A stretch of DNA of 64,000 nt from the NCBI RefSeq assembly GCF_000002995.4, contig NW_025062476.1, positions 1,743,501 to 1,807,500 on the forward strand, read 5' to 3'. Numbering within the stretch: the first letter of the stretch is position 1; each line of letters opens with the position of its first letter. A program made the position numbers and the translations under genes. Below the pieces are notes generated by a model that did no database searches, was not told the origin of the DNA, and saw only the letters and a program-made list of their open reading frames with translations. The DNA is from Brugia malayi. Taxonomy: Eukaryota; Nematoda; Chromadorea; Rhabditida; Onchocercidae. This document shows positions 13,298-27,312 of the stretch, piece after piece.

Positions 13298-16200
13298 TGC
13301 AATATTCTGCAAACAGTAATTGTTATACTCAAAATAATTCCATAATATTATTAAAAAAAAAAAAAAAAAAGTAATTTTCATATTATCTTATAAATAAGTT
13401 TAATTTTTAGTTTTTTTTTTTTTTTTTTTTTACATATAGCTTAATTTTTAATTCTTTAAATTTATTATTATATAACTCATTCAGACATCAAAAAAATTAT
13501 ACATTTTATCATAAATTTCAAGCAATAATTTTAATAACTTATACTACTGTAAATATGTTAAAGACAAACAAAAAAAAAAAAAAAAACATACTTTTTATGT
13601 AAAACTCATAATATCATAATTGAATGGAAAAGTTTAGTTTTATGAGAATGAACTAAAGGTTATTTATTTTTAAAAAGCTATAAATCAAACATTCTTACAA
13701 TTTTGTTTTCAAATTACATATCACTTTGTCATTAAAATACCATAACTTTTATTACTATTTTCTCTTCTACTTATTAAAATAGAAAATAAAAAGTTTTCTC
13801 ACAAAATTCACAAAATTAAAATCACATAACAATATGCTATTCAAATCAAGTATGACTATGTTATTTATTAAAACCAACAAAAAAAAAAAAAAAAAACTAG
13901 GTTACATATCGATGAAATTAAGCTAAATTAAATATTTATATGACAAAGATTTAACATCTGTCACGTTAATAAACTCACTTTCTATACGAATATTATATTT
14001 TTCAAACAATCTAAGTTAAACAATTTAAGCAAAAAAGTAAAAATTAAAAAAAAAAAAAAAGAAAGAAAAATAAACAAAATAATATTTCACTTTGTTGAAT
14101 TGATAAATTATAAATACTTGTAGCTAATAAATAAATACCACAAGAAACAAATTTCACTGTTCCCATGACAACATAATTGCATAATCTTTATTTATTTAAT
14201 CTAAGCTATTTTCTATTTATATTAATGCAGTGTTAACTTATAAAATATTAACTTTTAGATGATAATTCAAACACATTCTACACTGTTCACATTAAACATA
14301 ACTCTTCTTTCAAAAAAAAAAATCTAATCACTGATTATTTCAGGTAGTAAAACTTAAACTTCAAAGTTCTGTCAACTTTACAAGGTTGTTATAAACGATT
14401 ATGAATGAATACAAATATGTATTAAGAATGAATAAATTAAATGTATTACTTTCTTTGTATAATTTCACTTTAATAAAGATGTACAAATGTCACAATTGCC
14501 ATCGATTATTACGATCATCAAATATTATTCCATCTAAAATGGATAAAAAATTTTGAAATATATTAAATGGAAATATTAAAATAAACGATGTTAAAACAAA
14601 GACAATTGACATTCTTTTTTTTTTTTATTTTTTGCTCATTTTCTGATTATTTTTTTTTTTTTTTGCTCATTTTCTGATTTAAACTGAAGAAAAATTTTTT
14701 AATTTAAAAATTAATGAGTATTTCTTTAAGCAGAATCGTATCGGATTAATAAATTTTAAATTGCATAAAAATTTAATAACAAATTTAAGTTATCGCTCTG
14801 TAAATATTATTCACCATGAATTTAATGCAAACTTTAAAGTAATCAAAAAAGTAATGAAATGGTAAGTTATAGTTATAACAAAATTTGCTTTTAATCTGAA
14901 ATTGCTGCTAGCAACGTAAACAACAGTGACAAGTATGACACTTGCTTTTTCTCAAGTTTAATTATTTACGTGGAATTACAAATCTTCATAAATGGCATGA
15001 TGGTATATTTGTTAGGCAATAATATCCATTAAGTTAATATGATATAAAACATTACAGTTAAATGATCAAATTAAATGAATTTCTAACTTAACGTAATTTA
15101 TTATTATTATTACTACCATTATTATTATGATTATTATTATTATTATTAATTATCATCATTATTACTGTATCAGTTAAACTTTAATCACATAAATTCTACA
15201 CATGAACATTCTTGTATAGTTTCAAATTAATTTTACCATAATAATATGCAGAGATATTAGCCGTGAAATTATACAGCTAAAAGAAATTTTGAAGAGATGA
15301 ATTCTTACCAGTTGAAAACAAGAAGTTTAATTTGTGTTAGTGAAAAACAACTGGGAACGCTATAAAAATGTTTGTTTTTCTTTATTCGATTTAAGGAAAT
15401 AAAGAAATTCATTTTAACGAAGGAACATTCGAATGCCAGAAATTAAGCAATCAAAGATAAATTGAAAATTTTAACAAAATTATTAGAAAATATTTTCAGG
15501 AAATATATATTAAATAATACGTAGTAAAGATAATTGAAGGAAAAAAAAAAAAAAGAGATTCTCGTCTCTCAATACGTTAATATCAGGAAAATTTCACTTT
15601 AAAAAAAAAAATCAGTTTGACTTCCGTAAGATTCAGCATGTAACTGATTAATCTAAAACATTAATGAAAGTTTCTAACTTTGAAAGTTTTAAAGGAAAAT
15701 ATAGAGTTTTGGCTTGGAAAAACGAAACGAAAAAAATGAAATTAAGCTTTTTTAAACGACATCTAGACTTTTTTCAGGCCTATTAAAAGAGAAAGTGTAA
15801 AAGATAAGAAAGAAGAGAGAAAGTAAGGGAAAAGGCTTCAAATGTGATCAATATTTCATTTTATCCAATGCAAAAGAGAAATGATCTCTAGCCATTAAAA
15901 AAAAATGAAAAAAAAAAATAAAATAAAATAAAGAGTGAAATAAGAAAAGGAATTTTAAAAATGCAAGAAAAAAAAAGATGTAAAAATCTCAAGCAAATTT
16001 TATTTTGAATAAATTTGTTAAAACTAAAATTCATCAAAAATCATCAAAACCTCGATTTCAATGAGCATTTATCCATCGTAAAATATTTCAATAAAATAAA
16101 TATTCCTTAAATGATCAAAAAAAAAAAACAATCATACTTTTCACAAATATTCTTATGTTTATGTAAATTTTTTGCAAAATGATTTATGTCTAAGGATATT

Positions 16201-16572
16201 AATAGATAAATACAAATAATTTCATACGAAATTCAATCATAGCTGTATATATTATAGCAAAAATATATTAGCAATGATTCAAACGAACATAGCTAATTCT
16301 TAAAAATGCAAAATTTGAGATTTCTTTTCATAATCATTTTTTTTTTTTTTTTCTAATTAAAATAACGAAGAAAAATGATACATATGAAAATTATTATTTT
16401 TTTATAATTCAAATGAAATATTTTTTTTAAAAATTTCTTCATAAAAAAATTAGATATTTTTCCTTCTTGAATTTAATCATTTTTTTTTTTTCAATAATCA
16501 CAAATCATCTTCCTATGAATAATAAAATTATTACCGTTTCTCTTTAAGACTTCTCTTCATTTAATCATAGAT

Positions 16573-16715
16573 TTAATTTAACATTTCTCCATTCATCCAT
16601 TTCCTATAACAATTAATGGCTTTTATTTCACATATATCTGTAAGTTTAATTAACTCTAAAATAGATTCAGCATTTTTTCCAATGCTACTACGTATCATTT
16701 CCCACGTAAAGCGTA
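16573..16715 (-). other. Doubtful coding exon
   Basis: On the minus strand a TTTATCAG acceptor at about 16716 is followed by 47 open codons with an ordinary amino-acid mix (begins RFTWEMIRSSIGKNAES, contains KLTDICEIKAINCYRKW) and then a stop at 16573. The residue mix is unlike the phenylalanine- or lysine-rich translations of surrounding poly(A)/poly(T). I do not recognise the peptide. It could be the last exon of a small unrecognised gene, a decayed exon, or chance. Confidence 0.2.
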
Positions 16716-17017
16716 CTGATAAAAGATGAAAAAACGTGATAAGCGTATGATTGAAACAAGAAAGTGATACACGTAACATAGAAAATGAAAATCTTACACA
16801 CGTCATAACTTAGTATGTGAAATATGAGATAAAAAATTCATATAAAATTTCTTATTAAATTCCTACAAAGAATTTACAAAATGTTAGTTACGAGATTCAC
16901 AAAGTATATTCTATTAGTTATAGGAACAATTATAATTAGCAAAATGAACCTAAAATGAAATACTATGATTTAAAACTTCTTCCATATCTTATCTAATTTC
17001 TATTTTATCATAAAAAG

Positions 17018-17250
17018 GAAAAATTTATAAGTACTACTAAAATAAAATTAAAAATTATAAAATATATCTGTGAAAGAGAATGATGTAATATTATTGAAAA
17101 GAAAAAAATAAGATAAAATGAAATAAAATAAAAAGAAAAATTTATAACTACTAAAATGAAATTAAAAATTATAAAATATATTTGTGGAAGAGAATGATGC
17201 ATGTAATATTAAATTATTGAAAAGAAAAAAAAAAAATAAAATAAAAAGAA
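17018..17250. repeat. Tandem duplication of about 117 bp
   Basis: The stretch starting GAAAAATTTATAA at 17018 recurs from 17135 with a few substitutions and indels. Shared later segments include AAAATTATAAAATATAT and AGAGAATGATG. This is a two-copy, non-coding tandem duplication. Confidence 0.75.
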
Positions 17251-17997
17251 AACATGAAAAATCATTCTGCAAATTAATTATTTGAAGTATCATCCAAAAT
17301 CAATCAATCAATCATTTCATCTTTTTTGCTCTATGCTAAATAATCTCCCTTCAATAAACGCTTTATCATTTCAAATATATCTCATACTCAAATGCTCCTC
17401 TTATCTAATATCTCCTTTTTCAAAATAATTTAAATTTTCACTCCTACTTTTTTATTATATATTATATAAAAAAAAATTTTTTATCCAATTCATATCCTTT
17501 CATTGATGAATTATCAAAAAAAAAAAAAAAATAACCTACATTAAACTAATTGAATTATATTTTTTGTGTGCAAGAAATTCATTATTTATTGGTTCATAAA
17601 ACCACTGTCAATCTTTCCATAATTTCAGCAAAATGTTTTATTGGATAATACAAACTGATAACTTCAACAATGTAAAAAAAAAAAAAAAAAAAAAAAATTC
17701 ATAATTGGAACAATGGAAAAAGCAAAAATAACAAACAGATTAGTAGGAGGAAAATTCTATGGAAATTTAAATTCTTAAAAATCTAACAAGCTAAGTTACC
17801 AAAATAGTAATCAACTATTTCTTTTATTTTCTCTATTCGAAACTTAGGTTATTCATATTTTGACTAATTAAAAAAAAAAAAAAAAAACAGCAACAAATGA
17901 TGCGATTTTTTGATATTCACCGGAGATGTATAATCAAGAAGACGAAATATTAAATGTAGTGCACATGCAATCACTTCTTTCTGACAATAATATATTC

Positions 17998-20900
17998 CTA
18001 AGCAAAAACTTTCGTCACAGTTTTTCTTGATTTCTTTTTTGTTTTCTTTCCTAATTCTGAAAAATCGGCAAACATTTTCACTTCTGACTCTTCTTCCACT
18101 TCTTTTTGAAAAAGTTTCAAAGCCGCCAGATTGAAACCACAGATATCCTGCAAATCAGTATTCCACTGATACAAATTATTAACGATTGAAGTTTGCTTTC
18201 AAATAGTCATGATTACAAGCACTTCTAGATAATTACGACTATGAAAATGACCTAAAATTTATTTTTTTTTTTAAAAAAAAAAAAAAACAACGTAAATTTA
18301 TAGCACTTTCACCTCATCCTACATTTTCTAAAATTTACTATCTAAATATAATTATCTCAATCTGTGTTTCTAATTTTCTTTTTTTTAAAAAAAGTGAAAA
18401 GTAAATTAATTAACCCGTAAATCATCCAATCCTCGCGGGACCTTGCGACATAAATCATCGAAAAGCGTTATCAAATCAGTTTGTGTTATGAGATAATTGT
18501 GATGAATTCTAGAAAATGAAAAAATACTTTGAAACTTTGGAGGACTTTGGGGAAAACTCGAAAATAAATATGCCAAACATTTAAAGAAACTTTCAATTCA
18601 ATAACACCTAACATATATTTTCAATAATTTTTACAAATGTTGAAAGAATTTTTTTTGAATACAGCTCAGGTTGAAATATGAAATGAAATTACATATCAGA
18701 TGAATTATCACAACGAAATTGCCTTCTTGCTTATAATAATTGCTAACGACAAAAGATTAAAACACTTATAGCAACAACTCATTTTACTGAACTTCATATT
18801 TAGGAGATTTAGATATTTATGTGAAAGTTACTTCTGCAACAGCAGAAATAAAATTTAAAAAATTAACAAATAAATGAGTAGATAGACAAATGGAAAACTT
18901 ACTTTACAATGAAAATTAGTACACGTGTTGCTAGTTCTGCTTTATAACGTTTTCCAATACAAACACCCAAAGCTCTGATAATATCCGGGACAAAACCGAA
19001 TGGCACCATTAACAAACTTTTTTCCAAATGACTAGAATGAAAACATTGAAAAAAGAAAAATTCTCAATAACTTTTAAAATACTCTGAAAATCAGGAAACT
19101 AAAATAAAATTAAATTAACCTCGATGGAACACGTTGAATCACATCAAGTACAAAATGATCAAGTGATGCGCTTTCAAAGTATGACAACAATGGATGCTTT
19201 TCATGCTGCAAAAATAATAAAGCTATAAGAAACAAATAATTTCTTTCCTTCAAAAAATATAACTAGAAATCAAATATAAAATATTGGCAAAAATACCTTT
19301 GGATCATCCAACATAGCTATCTTCTCATTTCGCATGATCTCTAATGCTTCAATAATATCCTCAGTCTAAAAACATTCAGTTTCATAAAAAAGTAGTACTG
19401 AACGAACATAAGATATTCTTCTCAGAAAACAAAATTAAAAATGGATTTGCTCATTTAACGCAAATAATTCGCATAATAAAAAAAAAAAAAAGCTAACGAT
19501 TACATTTAGCACAACAGCAAAGTAAATTCTTAAAAAGTTTACACAGATTCTGAATAGAATATCATACGTTGACGGTAAATGTAAGGTAAACGGTGAGTGA
19601 ATTCAGTAGAATAATTCAAAAGATAAAAGATTTAGATCCGTCTTTTTACAAAGTTTATACAATGAATAATTTTTTTTTTTTTTTGATGTCAATCAATAAT
19701 TCACATCCATCTTTTTTAAAATTAGTTTAGCATTAATGCGCTTAAATTGTTCTAATATATAAATATAAAACAGTGCAAATATATGAGAAATAATAATAAA
19801 AATTAACCGATTTAATACTTGCGATAGTTTTCTGCACTGCTATTTCGGCTTCATTAATTTTTTCTTCACCAGGCACAACATCATTCAATTGAATAAGACG
19901 TTTTTCATATTCTTTTTCTCGTTCCATTGCTTCTTCTTCTTGAAGAACAATAATTTCTTCTGTTAGCTCCCACAATCGGATTGATTTATCGTGAGAGGAG
20001 GAAATCTATGATAAAATATTTTTAGAATTGAAATTTAAAACTTTACTTCGCTTTCTTTAAAGTAGAAAATTTTTTATTTTGAAATTTAATTCTTTAGTTG
20101 TTCTTTTTAAGTCCTTAATTTTGATTTCCTTTAGTTGTACTTAAGAACTTACGACATATTTTCCATTAGTAGTTTGTGCAAGAGCTCGAATTTCGGCTGA
20201 GTGTAGATTTAAAACCTGAATTCGTTCAAACTTCACTGCATCCCATTGTTTGATCAAGCCGTCTTTACCGGCAGACCACAGCAAATTTTCTTCTGGTGAA
20301 AATAAAACGCAAGTCACACTGAAAACTATGGTAAATTAATACAAGTCTAATCATTTAGATAGAAGACCGGTAATACTAGGCCAAAGACTTTTGTGTTCGA
20401 ACAGGGATGGCTGAGACTTAAGCCAAGAGATTCGTTGCATATATTTGAATGTAAAAAAAAAGCTTCAGAAATAAACATAACCCAAGTTCTGGCTACAAAT
20501 TTCACAAACTGGAAGCAAAAAGAAAAAAAGACGAGCAAAGTAAATTTACATGTCATCGTGAGCATGAAAAGACTTGTGACAATCACCAAAGTCTAATCCC
20601 CATATCTTGACGCTTTTATCGGCTGATCCAGTAGCAACTAATTTATTATCCTAAAAAGGATAAATTTAGAAAGCATTCTTAAAAGCTGAGATTTCTCCTT
20701 ATTTCACTACAACTTCTGCATCTATAAAATAATTACAGAATTGAAATAAATATCTTACTGCGCAAAGTATAACCACAAACCACTAGCATTACTGTTTTAA
20801 ACGGTAAATGTAGGAGTTAGGAAAAAAGAACAAACATTTTAGATTACAAGCTGGTTGTTAAGCTTAAATTTTACTAAAAAGAGACATACATATGAAATAT

Positions 20901-23900
20901 GAATGGCTGTAACAGGGAGTGAATGTCCATAAAGCGAAACGAAGAATTTGAATGTATCCACGAAATGAACACATGCTGTATTATCTAGAAGTCCTACAGC
21001 AAGAAAACGTGAATCATTACTAGCAGCAACGCATAATGCTTCATCTGGTACTTCCAATACGCGGCAAGGCTTTACTGATAAACGTTTCCTGAAGATTTAA
21101 GTTATAATATTTCAACAAAATATACAACGTAATATCATAATATCCTTCTACAATGATTACGGGAAATATAACATTTAAATATAATTGAAATTTGAACTAT
21201 TCATTTGTTTACATTTCATTACAAAACATAATATCTAAAAAATATTATACCTTGTTCCTTCACTTACTAATTCGTAATTCCAATATCGAACCGTCTTATC
21301 ATTACCACAGGAGACGAAGCCTCTCTAAAATTAGAAAAACATTTCGAAAGTTCTACAACAATGATTTCTCCGAAATATTACGTTTAAACCAGCTTCACAA
21401 CTTCAGAACTATAACTCTGTCAAAGCTTTATACCTTATCAGGCGTTGGAATAAGTTGCCAAACAGCTCCATCATGAGCTTTCTTAATCATTTCAAGCATT
21501 TCATTTGTTGCCAATTCAAACAGAAAGATGTTGCCCTCCTAAAAGTATTTAGCCTAACAAATAATCAATCCTGAATTTGAATATATCAGGAAGATTTTAA
21601 ATCAAAGATAAATAAGTTATCAAACGTAAACTTACCTTAGTTGCTAAAATAATATGTTTATCGCCGGTAACAAATAGTGACGCAGTGATATCTGCCATTT
21701 GTTCATCCTCTAATGTATGCGAAATCTGCAAAATAACATAAGGATTAAACTGTTTAGTTCCATTAAATTTTAATATCAAGAAAAATGGAAATTATTGAAA
21801 AAACTTCAGTTTGCTTAAATATTTTGAAAATTGAAAAAAATAAAACTTCCTACCTTGAGACTATGCAAATTCCAAACAATAGCCGATTCTGCGCTTCCTG
21901 ATACAAAACTGAATCCACTTTCTGCAACTGCGAGACATCGAACATCTGTACGATGACCTAACTAAAACATAAAAAATAGTCGCGCAAAAAAAGTGGAATT
22001 AAAATTCTAAAAGTTATAACAAAACGAAGCCATGATCTATTACAATAACTATGATTTTAACCTGATTCAAATCAGCCAAATCAGCAAACTGCACTTCATT
22101 TGATTTGAAATCGACTAACATTGTTTCAGAGAGAACTGTATTCTCTGCGTAGAGTATATATAACTAAATTAAAAGAGTATTAAGTCAACAATTCTAAAAA
22201 AAAATTTTTGCCTTAGGATTATAGAAAAGTAAGTAACCATTTGATTATATTTTAAAAGTCACAATATGCAGGTGTGTGTTTAAAAAAAAACCAAGTTGGA
22301 ACAGAAACAAAAGGTAGTCAAGGAAATAAAGCATAAGACAGTTATATAATGTCATAATAATATTTCGAGCATTGGAGCAAAAGGAAGTTTTACTAATTTT
22401 ATTTGGCGAACTATATTTGCCTGAAATAATCAGAAAGATATTTTTGACTAAAAAATCAAGTTATATGGATATGATTCAAATTTTCATTTCTTTAAGCTTA
22501 TATTGACACAAATGATTGCTAATGCAATTGTAGATAAATAAACACTTCTTATAATAAAAGTACGACAAACCTGATATTGGAGTATTTCATCTCCACACCT
22601 TTTCACAGCTGAGCTAAAATCAATCCATTTCACCTTCCCATTCGGTTTATATTCACCTATTCGTGAGATCAAAATGGTAACATCTTTTGCAATATCTGTT
22701 TCCGAAATTGCTCCCACGTCACCACTGCAACTGCCAATTAATAAGTTGCCAGTTTTACTGGTACAAGTTTCTTTTCATTACTAATATTAGAATATGCCAA
22801 GAGAAAAAAACTTTGAAATGTTAAAAACTACCTTTCAGTCGATTTTTTGCGAGCCTTCCGAAGTTTTTTCATCAGACGCTTTTGTGATTCATCATCATCA
22901 TAGATTCGGAAGATATCGACACAGTGTAACGAACCCTAAACAGTTTCCTGCTTCAATTTTTTTACACAGAACCACGAAAACAACAAATAAATAAAGTTGA
23001 AAAGGAAATAGCGATCGCCACAATTACAGTGGAAGATCGCTATTTCCTCTAATAATTTTAATAATTCATAAAATTTTACTAATAATTTATAATTCATAAA
23101 AAGTCTAGTAATTTATAATTCATAAATTCAGAACTATACATCTTCTAACCACTATAATCTTTTTTCAAGCTACAGCTAAGAATAAGGATTTTTATCCCAC
23201 TTATTTCTTGAGGATAGCAAAAACACATCTCAATATATTACATCATTTTTCCTTTAATTAAATTATTTGTTAAATGATTAGTAAAACAAAATTCAACATT
23301 ATTTCAGTAGAAAAGTCAACTATACATACTTACCACACATGCAATAAGTTTCTCATCCCGGCTAACAGCAAGCTGAAGAGTTCGTCCTTTAGAACGTCTC
23401 AAAATTTGTCCTTTTTTCACACAACGTACAATATTCTAAAAAAAAAAATTCATCCACTAAATTTTAAAAAAATTTTTTTGCTTAGAAATTTCAAAAAATC
23501 AAAACTGTCATAAGCATTATTTTCTCGTTGAAAATTTTTTCTATTTCAAGTACTTAAAACACTCACATTTGCCTGCGTATCTTCAGTATATTCAACAGAG
23601 TTATCGCTAGCTTTTAATTTCTTCGTTGAGTTATTATCTTCGTCATCCATCTCCATTTTTTCTAACCAGTTAAGTTCAAAGACTCGTAGTTCTAACTCTG
23701 CGGATCCAACCAGTAGAAAAGTATCGTTTTTGAGCAGCGAAAACGTGTAAACCTTTAAGTACAAAAAGGTGAAGTAAGCAAAAATTAACATAAATTGAGA
23801 AAAAAAAAGTACTCCACGATCATCATTATTTCGTCCAGTCAATTAGATATAGTCTTAAATTAATTGATTTCTGATTTTCTTATCAAATTTAGTGATACTA

Positions 23901-25686
23901 ATGGTACAAAAGAAATGGAGTGATTAAAACCAGGATAAAGTTTAGTAAGAATATTACCTCGGAATGACAATCTGTTATGGTGAAGAAGCAACTTCTTGAA
24001 TCTAAACTCCAGAACTTCACATATGAATCTTTTGAGCTAAAAAAAAATACGAATATCAAAAAAAGAAAAAAAATTACAGTATGGATTATCAGGTGCTACA
24101 ATTTACTTTTAAATGTTTCATAAAATAATACCCTCTAAATATTCCATAAAAAATGGTGGAGAAAAAAAGAATGGAAAAATACCTGCTAATAAGAAATCGT
24201 CCATCTAATGTAAACTGTAAATGTGTCACCGAATTTTTGTGTCCGTTTAAACGAAATAAACCAGATTCATTTACGATATCCCAAATAACCACCGCTGAAT
24301 CCTACAATTACAGATCATGCAGATGAAATAAAACAATACAAGTTAGCTTGAAAAATTCTGAAATACGATTTCCCACTAACAAAAATTATTACATAGATTA
24401 TCATTCTTAAAAGTGATAAGGGTCAAAATGTGGTGATTAGGGATCTGGACTTCAATTGAAACTCAAGTTTCAAACTCATGTATCTCATTACTGGAAGAAA
24501 TTTCAAGTAAAGGAAGGAAGTAAAATCGATGGCCTATAATTATATATGTGAAATTCGTGGAACAAAATCATGATAGTACAGAATTTTGGTTACATATACA
24601 AAACCTAAAAATTCAAAAGATACCTTTCCACCAGTTGCCAATGTCAAACCATCCTTACTAAATGCAATACAGTTAACACCTGTTCTGTGTCCCGAAAATG
24701 TGACATACATTGACCGATCTGAATTTTGGATAGAAATTCGCATTTATTGAAGCTAGTTTTTGTATTCAGCTTCTCCAGATATTTACAATTATGACTGCTT
24801 ATACGTGAAAACAAATAATTTACAGCTCACAAGAGTATTAATTTTTGATAGCCTAAGTGGTCTACTCGAATTTCATATGTTTGTGTGGAGAAGGGAAGTA
24901 TAATACAGACATTTATGAAAAAGTTAATTATATTCAGGAGAATAAATAGCTATTCATATCAGTCTACATAGAAATAAAGGATTTCAAACCATCGCTTTTC
25001 CGATCGTACAATCGAGTTGTTCCATCGACATATCCAACAGCAAGGAACCGTCTATTCCCACTAAATTTAATGGTCGAAACACACTTATTCGACCCTCTGA
25101 TTTCATCAACCTGAACAAGATTTCTGAATCTATTTAAACTTAAAATCAAATACTTATATAACCAAAAAAGCCCGCAGCTTCAAAGTTTGAAACACACACT
25201 CAAACAGTTAAATTCCATCTCATCTCTTTTCTCTCTATTTCAAATGATTGGTAAGTATTACTTCAAAAAGTAGCCAACTACTTGATGCTTCCTGAACCCT
25301 TCTAATTTTCTTGAGTTTTGTGAACTGTTCATATATAAAAAGCTTAGCTTTAAATTCGATCACTAATCGAAAAAATTTATATATGGAAAAAAAATAATTT
25401 AATTTTCAATTATTTCAGTTAATTTCCCATAAAAATATGTGCTTATAACACAATTTCACAAGATTTCAATTAAATTTTCAAATTATTTCTAGATAAAAGC
25501 TCAAAAAAAAAAAAAAAAACGTAAACTAACTTTCTCTCCTTTTCTCATGTTATAAAAATGAACATTTTCACATGCTGACACAGCGCAAATGTTATCAGTG
25601 ATAGCGGCAACAGTTCCACTACTTGATGCTACCACATTACAAGTACCATCGTGTGTATATCGCAAATATTGTTTGGTAAGTCCCAT
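17998..25686 (-). CDS. WDR3: WD-repeat protein WDR3 / UTP12, small-subunit processome
   Basis: Nucleolar U3 snoRNP/UTP-B component needed for early 18S rRNA processing. Exons in coding order: 25686-25531, 25110-24990, 24718-24624, 24301-24183, 24036-23958, 23752-23567, 23435-23334, 22935-22832, 22724-22571, 22163-22062, 21961-21854, 21725-21636, 21538-21434, 21324-21251, 21088-20890, 20650-20550, 20318-20153, 20005-19808, 19365-19297, 19205-19120, 19031-18903, 18508-18415, 18147-17998. All phases agree, giving 928 residues (human WDR3 is about 943). The N-terminus [10 protein letters not shown] matches the family start exactly. WD40 repeats fill roughly residues 1-690 (e.g. [42 protein letters not shown]). 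An acidic/coiled linker ([14 protein letters not shown]) and the C-terminal Utp12 domain ([32 protein letters not shown]) follow, ending in a lysine-rich tail. The ATG sits two bases after a TTTTCAG with no upstream partner exon, which suggests trans-splicing. Confidence 0.97.
23003..23048. other. 14-bp-stem hairpin in a WDR3 intron
   Basis: AGGAAATAGCGATC (23003-23016) is perfectly complementary to 23035-23048. The 18-base loop itself holds CCAC and GTGG, which could extend the stem. It lies in the intron between WDR3 exons 23435-23334 and 22935-22832 and is clearly richer in G+C than its surroundings. It is not a tRNA and is shorter than a typical microRNA precursor. Confidence 0.8.
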
Positions 25687-27312
25687 TTCTGAAAATTATT
25701 TAATCAAATTTAAACGACTAATGTTGAAATTAATATCGGAAAAATTCTGTTTTTTTTTTTTCTTTTTTTACATTGGCTATTCAATGAATGGTCAGTTAAA
25801 CAGTTCAAATGATGAATTTAGTTTCTATTTTTATTAATACAGTCTGACAAATCCAATCCGTTCCAGAAATATGATAAAAGTATAAGTATAACAAATTTTG
25901 TTCCTGAATTCCTGAAATATAATAAAAGTGCAACAAATCTGCTGGAAACCCAGAAAATACTACTAAAACCCTCAGCCTCAGTAGTAGTAGTAAAAAACTT
26001 TCAAGCGACCCCGTTTGATCCGTAACCATCAAATCGATCTGCAACAACGAACAAACGTGGTTTACGCTTGAATTGGATTGTTTGAAAATTGAAATCCCGT
26101 AGCTGTATAATTGAATATTTTTGGAATTTATTAACAATGAAGGAGAAATAAAGTAAAATAAATAGAAAAAATTTTTAAAGTTATTCTCATAAACAGTAAA
26201 TTTGCAAATTAAATACTTTACCTAAAAAATATTAATTTAAAATGTTTACCTTAAAGAAAAAAGTATGCTAAATTTATTTTAAGTTTAACTCTGTTGCCAT
26301 AAAAATTTAAAAAGTTCAATAAAAATTGCATATTAAATAAAAAAATTTTTTAAAAAAAAAGTTCATTACAACATTCATTATCTAAAAAATATTTAATTAA
26401 TAAAATTTTCAATTTATTCCAAAAAATTTCAGAATTTTAATTATTTGAGTTACATTTAGAGTTCATTGAAAAATAATAAAAATACATTTAAATGACATTA
26501 TTGTTAACTTCTACAATGATATAATAAATATTATTATAAATAAATTCTAAATATATGATTTTAAGAATTAAAAATATTTTATAATTCAATTAATCATCAA
26601 GCATCTTCCTATTTTCCATTAAAATTTATTGAATTTATAAATTGAAAAATATTTTTAAATGGTAAAATTAATTTTGCAGCATTTCTGTACAAAGCATTTT
26701 GAACTGAAATATATGCTTATCATAAATAAATAAATAAAAATGTTTTCCATAATTTATTAAAATATTTAAAAATGAGTGGAATTCACAGTGAGTAATATTA
26801 TTGAATGAATATTTTGAGAAAAAAAGAAAATTCATTTTGTAATAATTTAATTTATAAACATTTTTTACTTCTTTAAATATTTTATTCGTAGTATAAATAT
26901 TTGTTTATAGTAATATCAAAATTATTTATATTTATGTATGTTTTTGTGAAAAATATTTTATTTATTTTTATTTTTATACTTATATATTAATCGTTTTCAC
27001 TTTATTAAATTATATTTGCACAATAACGAAAAAAAAAAAATGTTTTAAAAACTTAAAGAAAAAAAAATGATATTTTGTTAGTTTTATAAACAAATGAATT
27101 TTATTTATTTATTTTTTAAAAATAAAAACAATTACTAAATTAAAAAAAAATGAAGAACAAGGAGGAAAATATGTTTGAAAAGATTTTAGCTAAATGTAAT
27201 ATAATTTACATATTAATTTCCTAATATGTAAATTATTTATTTGAAGTATAAGTTTGTAAACAAACTTTTATTTACTTTATTGTTTTATACATACACTTTA
27301 GAAATCAGTAAA
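25687..27312. other. Divergent intergenic region, WDR3 / BTB gene
   Basis: About 1.6 kb between two genes transcribed away from each other, extremely A/T-rich. The WDR3-proximal 20 bases are the predicted trans-splice acceptor; a CACTTTAG at 27294-27301 precedes the BTB gene start. Promoters for both genes should lie here, but I cannot point to specific elements. Confidence 0.6.

Larger units (their letters stand above)
13298..17997. other. Gene-poor A/T-rich spacer upstream of HLCS
   Basis: About 4.7 kb between the predicted HLCS start and the WDR3 stop, both on the minus strand. It contains many A and T homopolymers, an ATT-type microsatellite near 15095-15160, a short tandem copy near 14610-14680 and a longer one near 17018-17250. 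No long conserved coding exon was found on either strand. Non-coding first exons of HLCS or the WDR3 3' UTR may fall here; a minus-strand AATAAA lies at about 17585-17590, some 410 bases after the WDR3 stop. Confidence 0.6.

Noticed and set aside
23003..23048. tRNA or microRNA precursor
   Set aside because: The hairpin lacks the cloverleaf arms and conserved tRNA positions, and is shorter than typical microRNA precursors.
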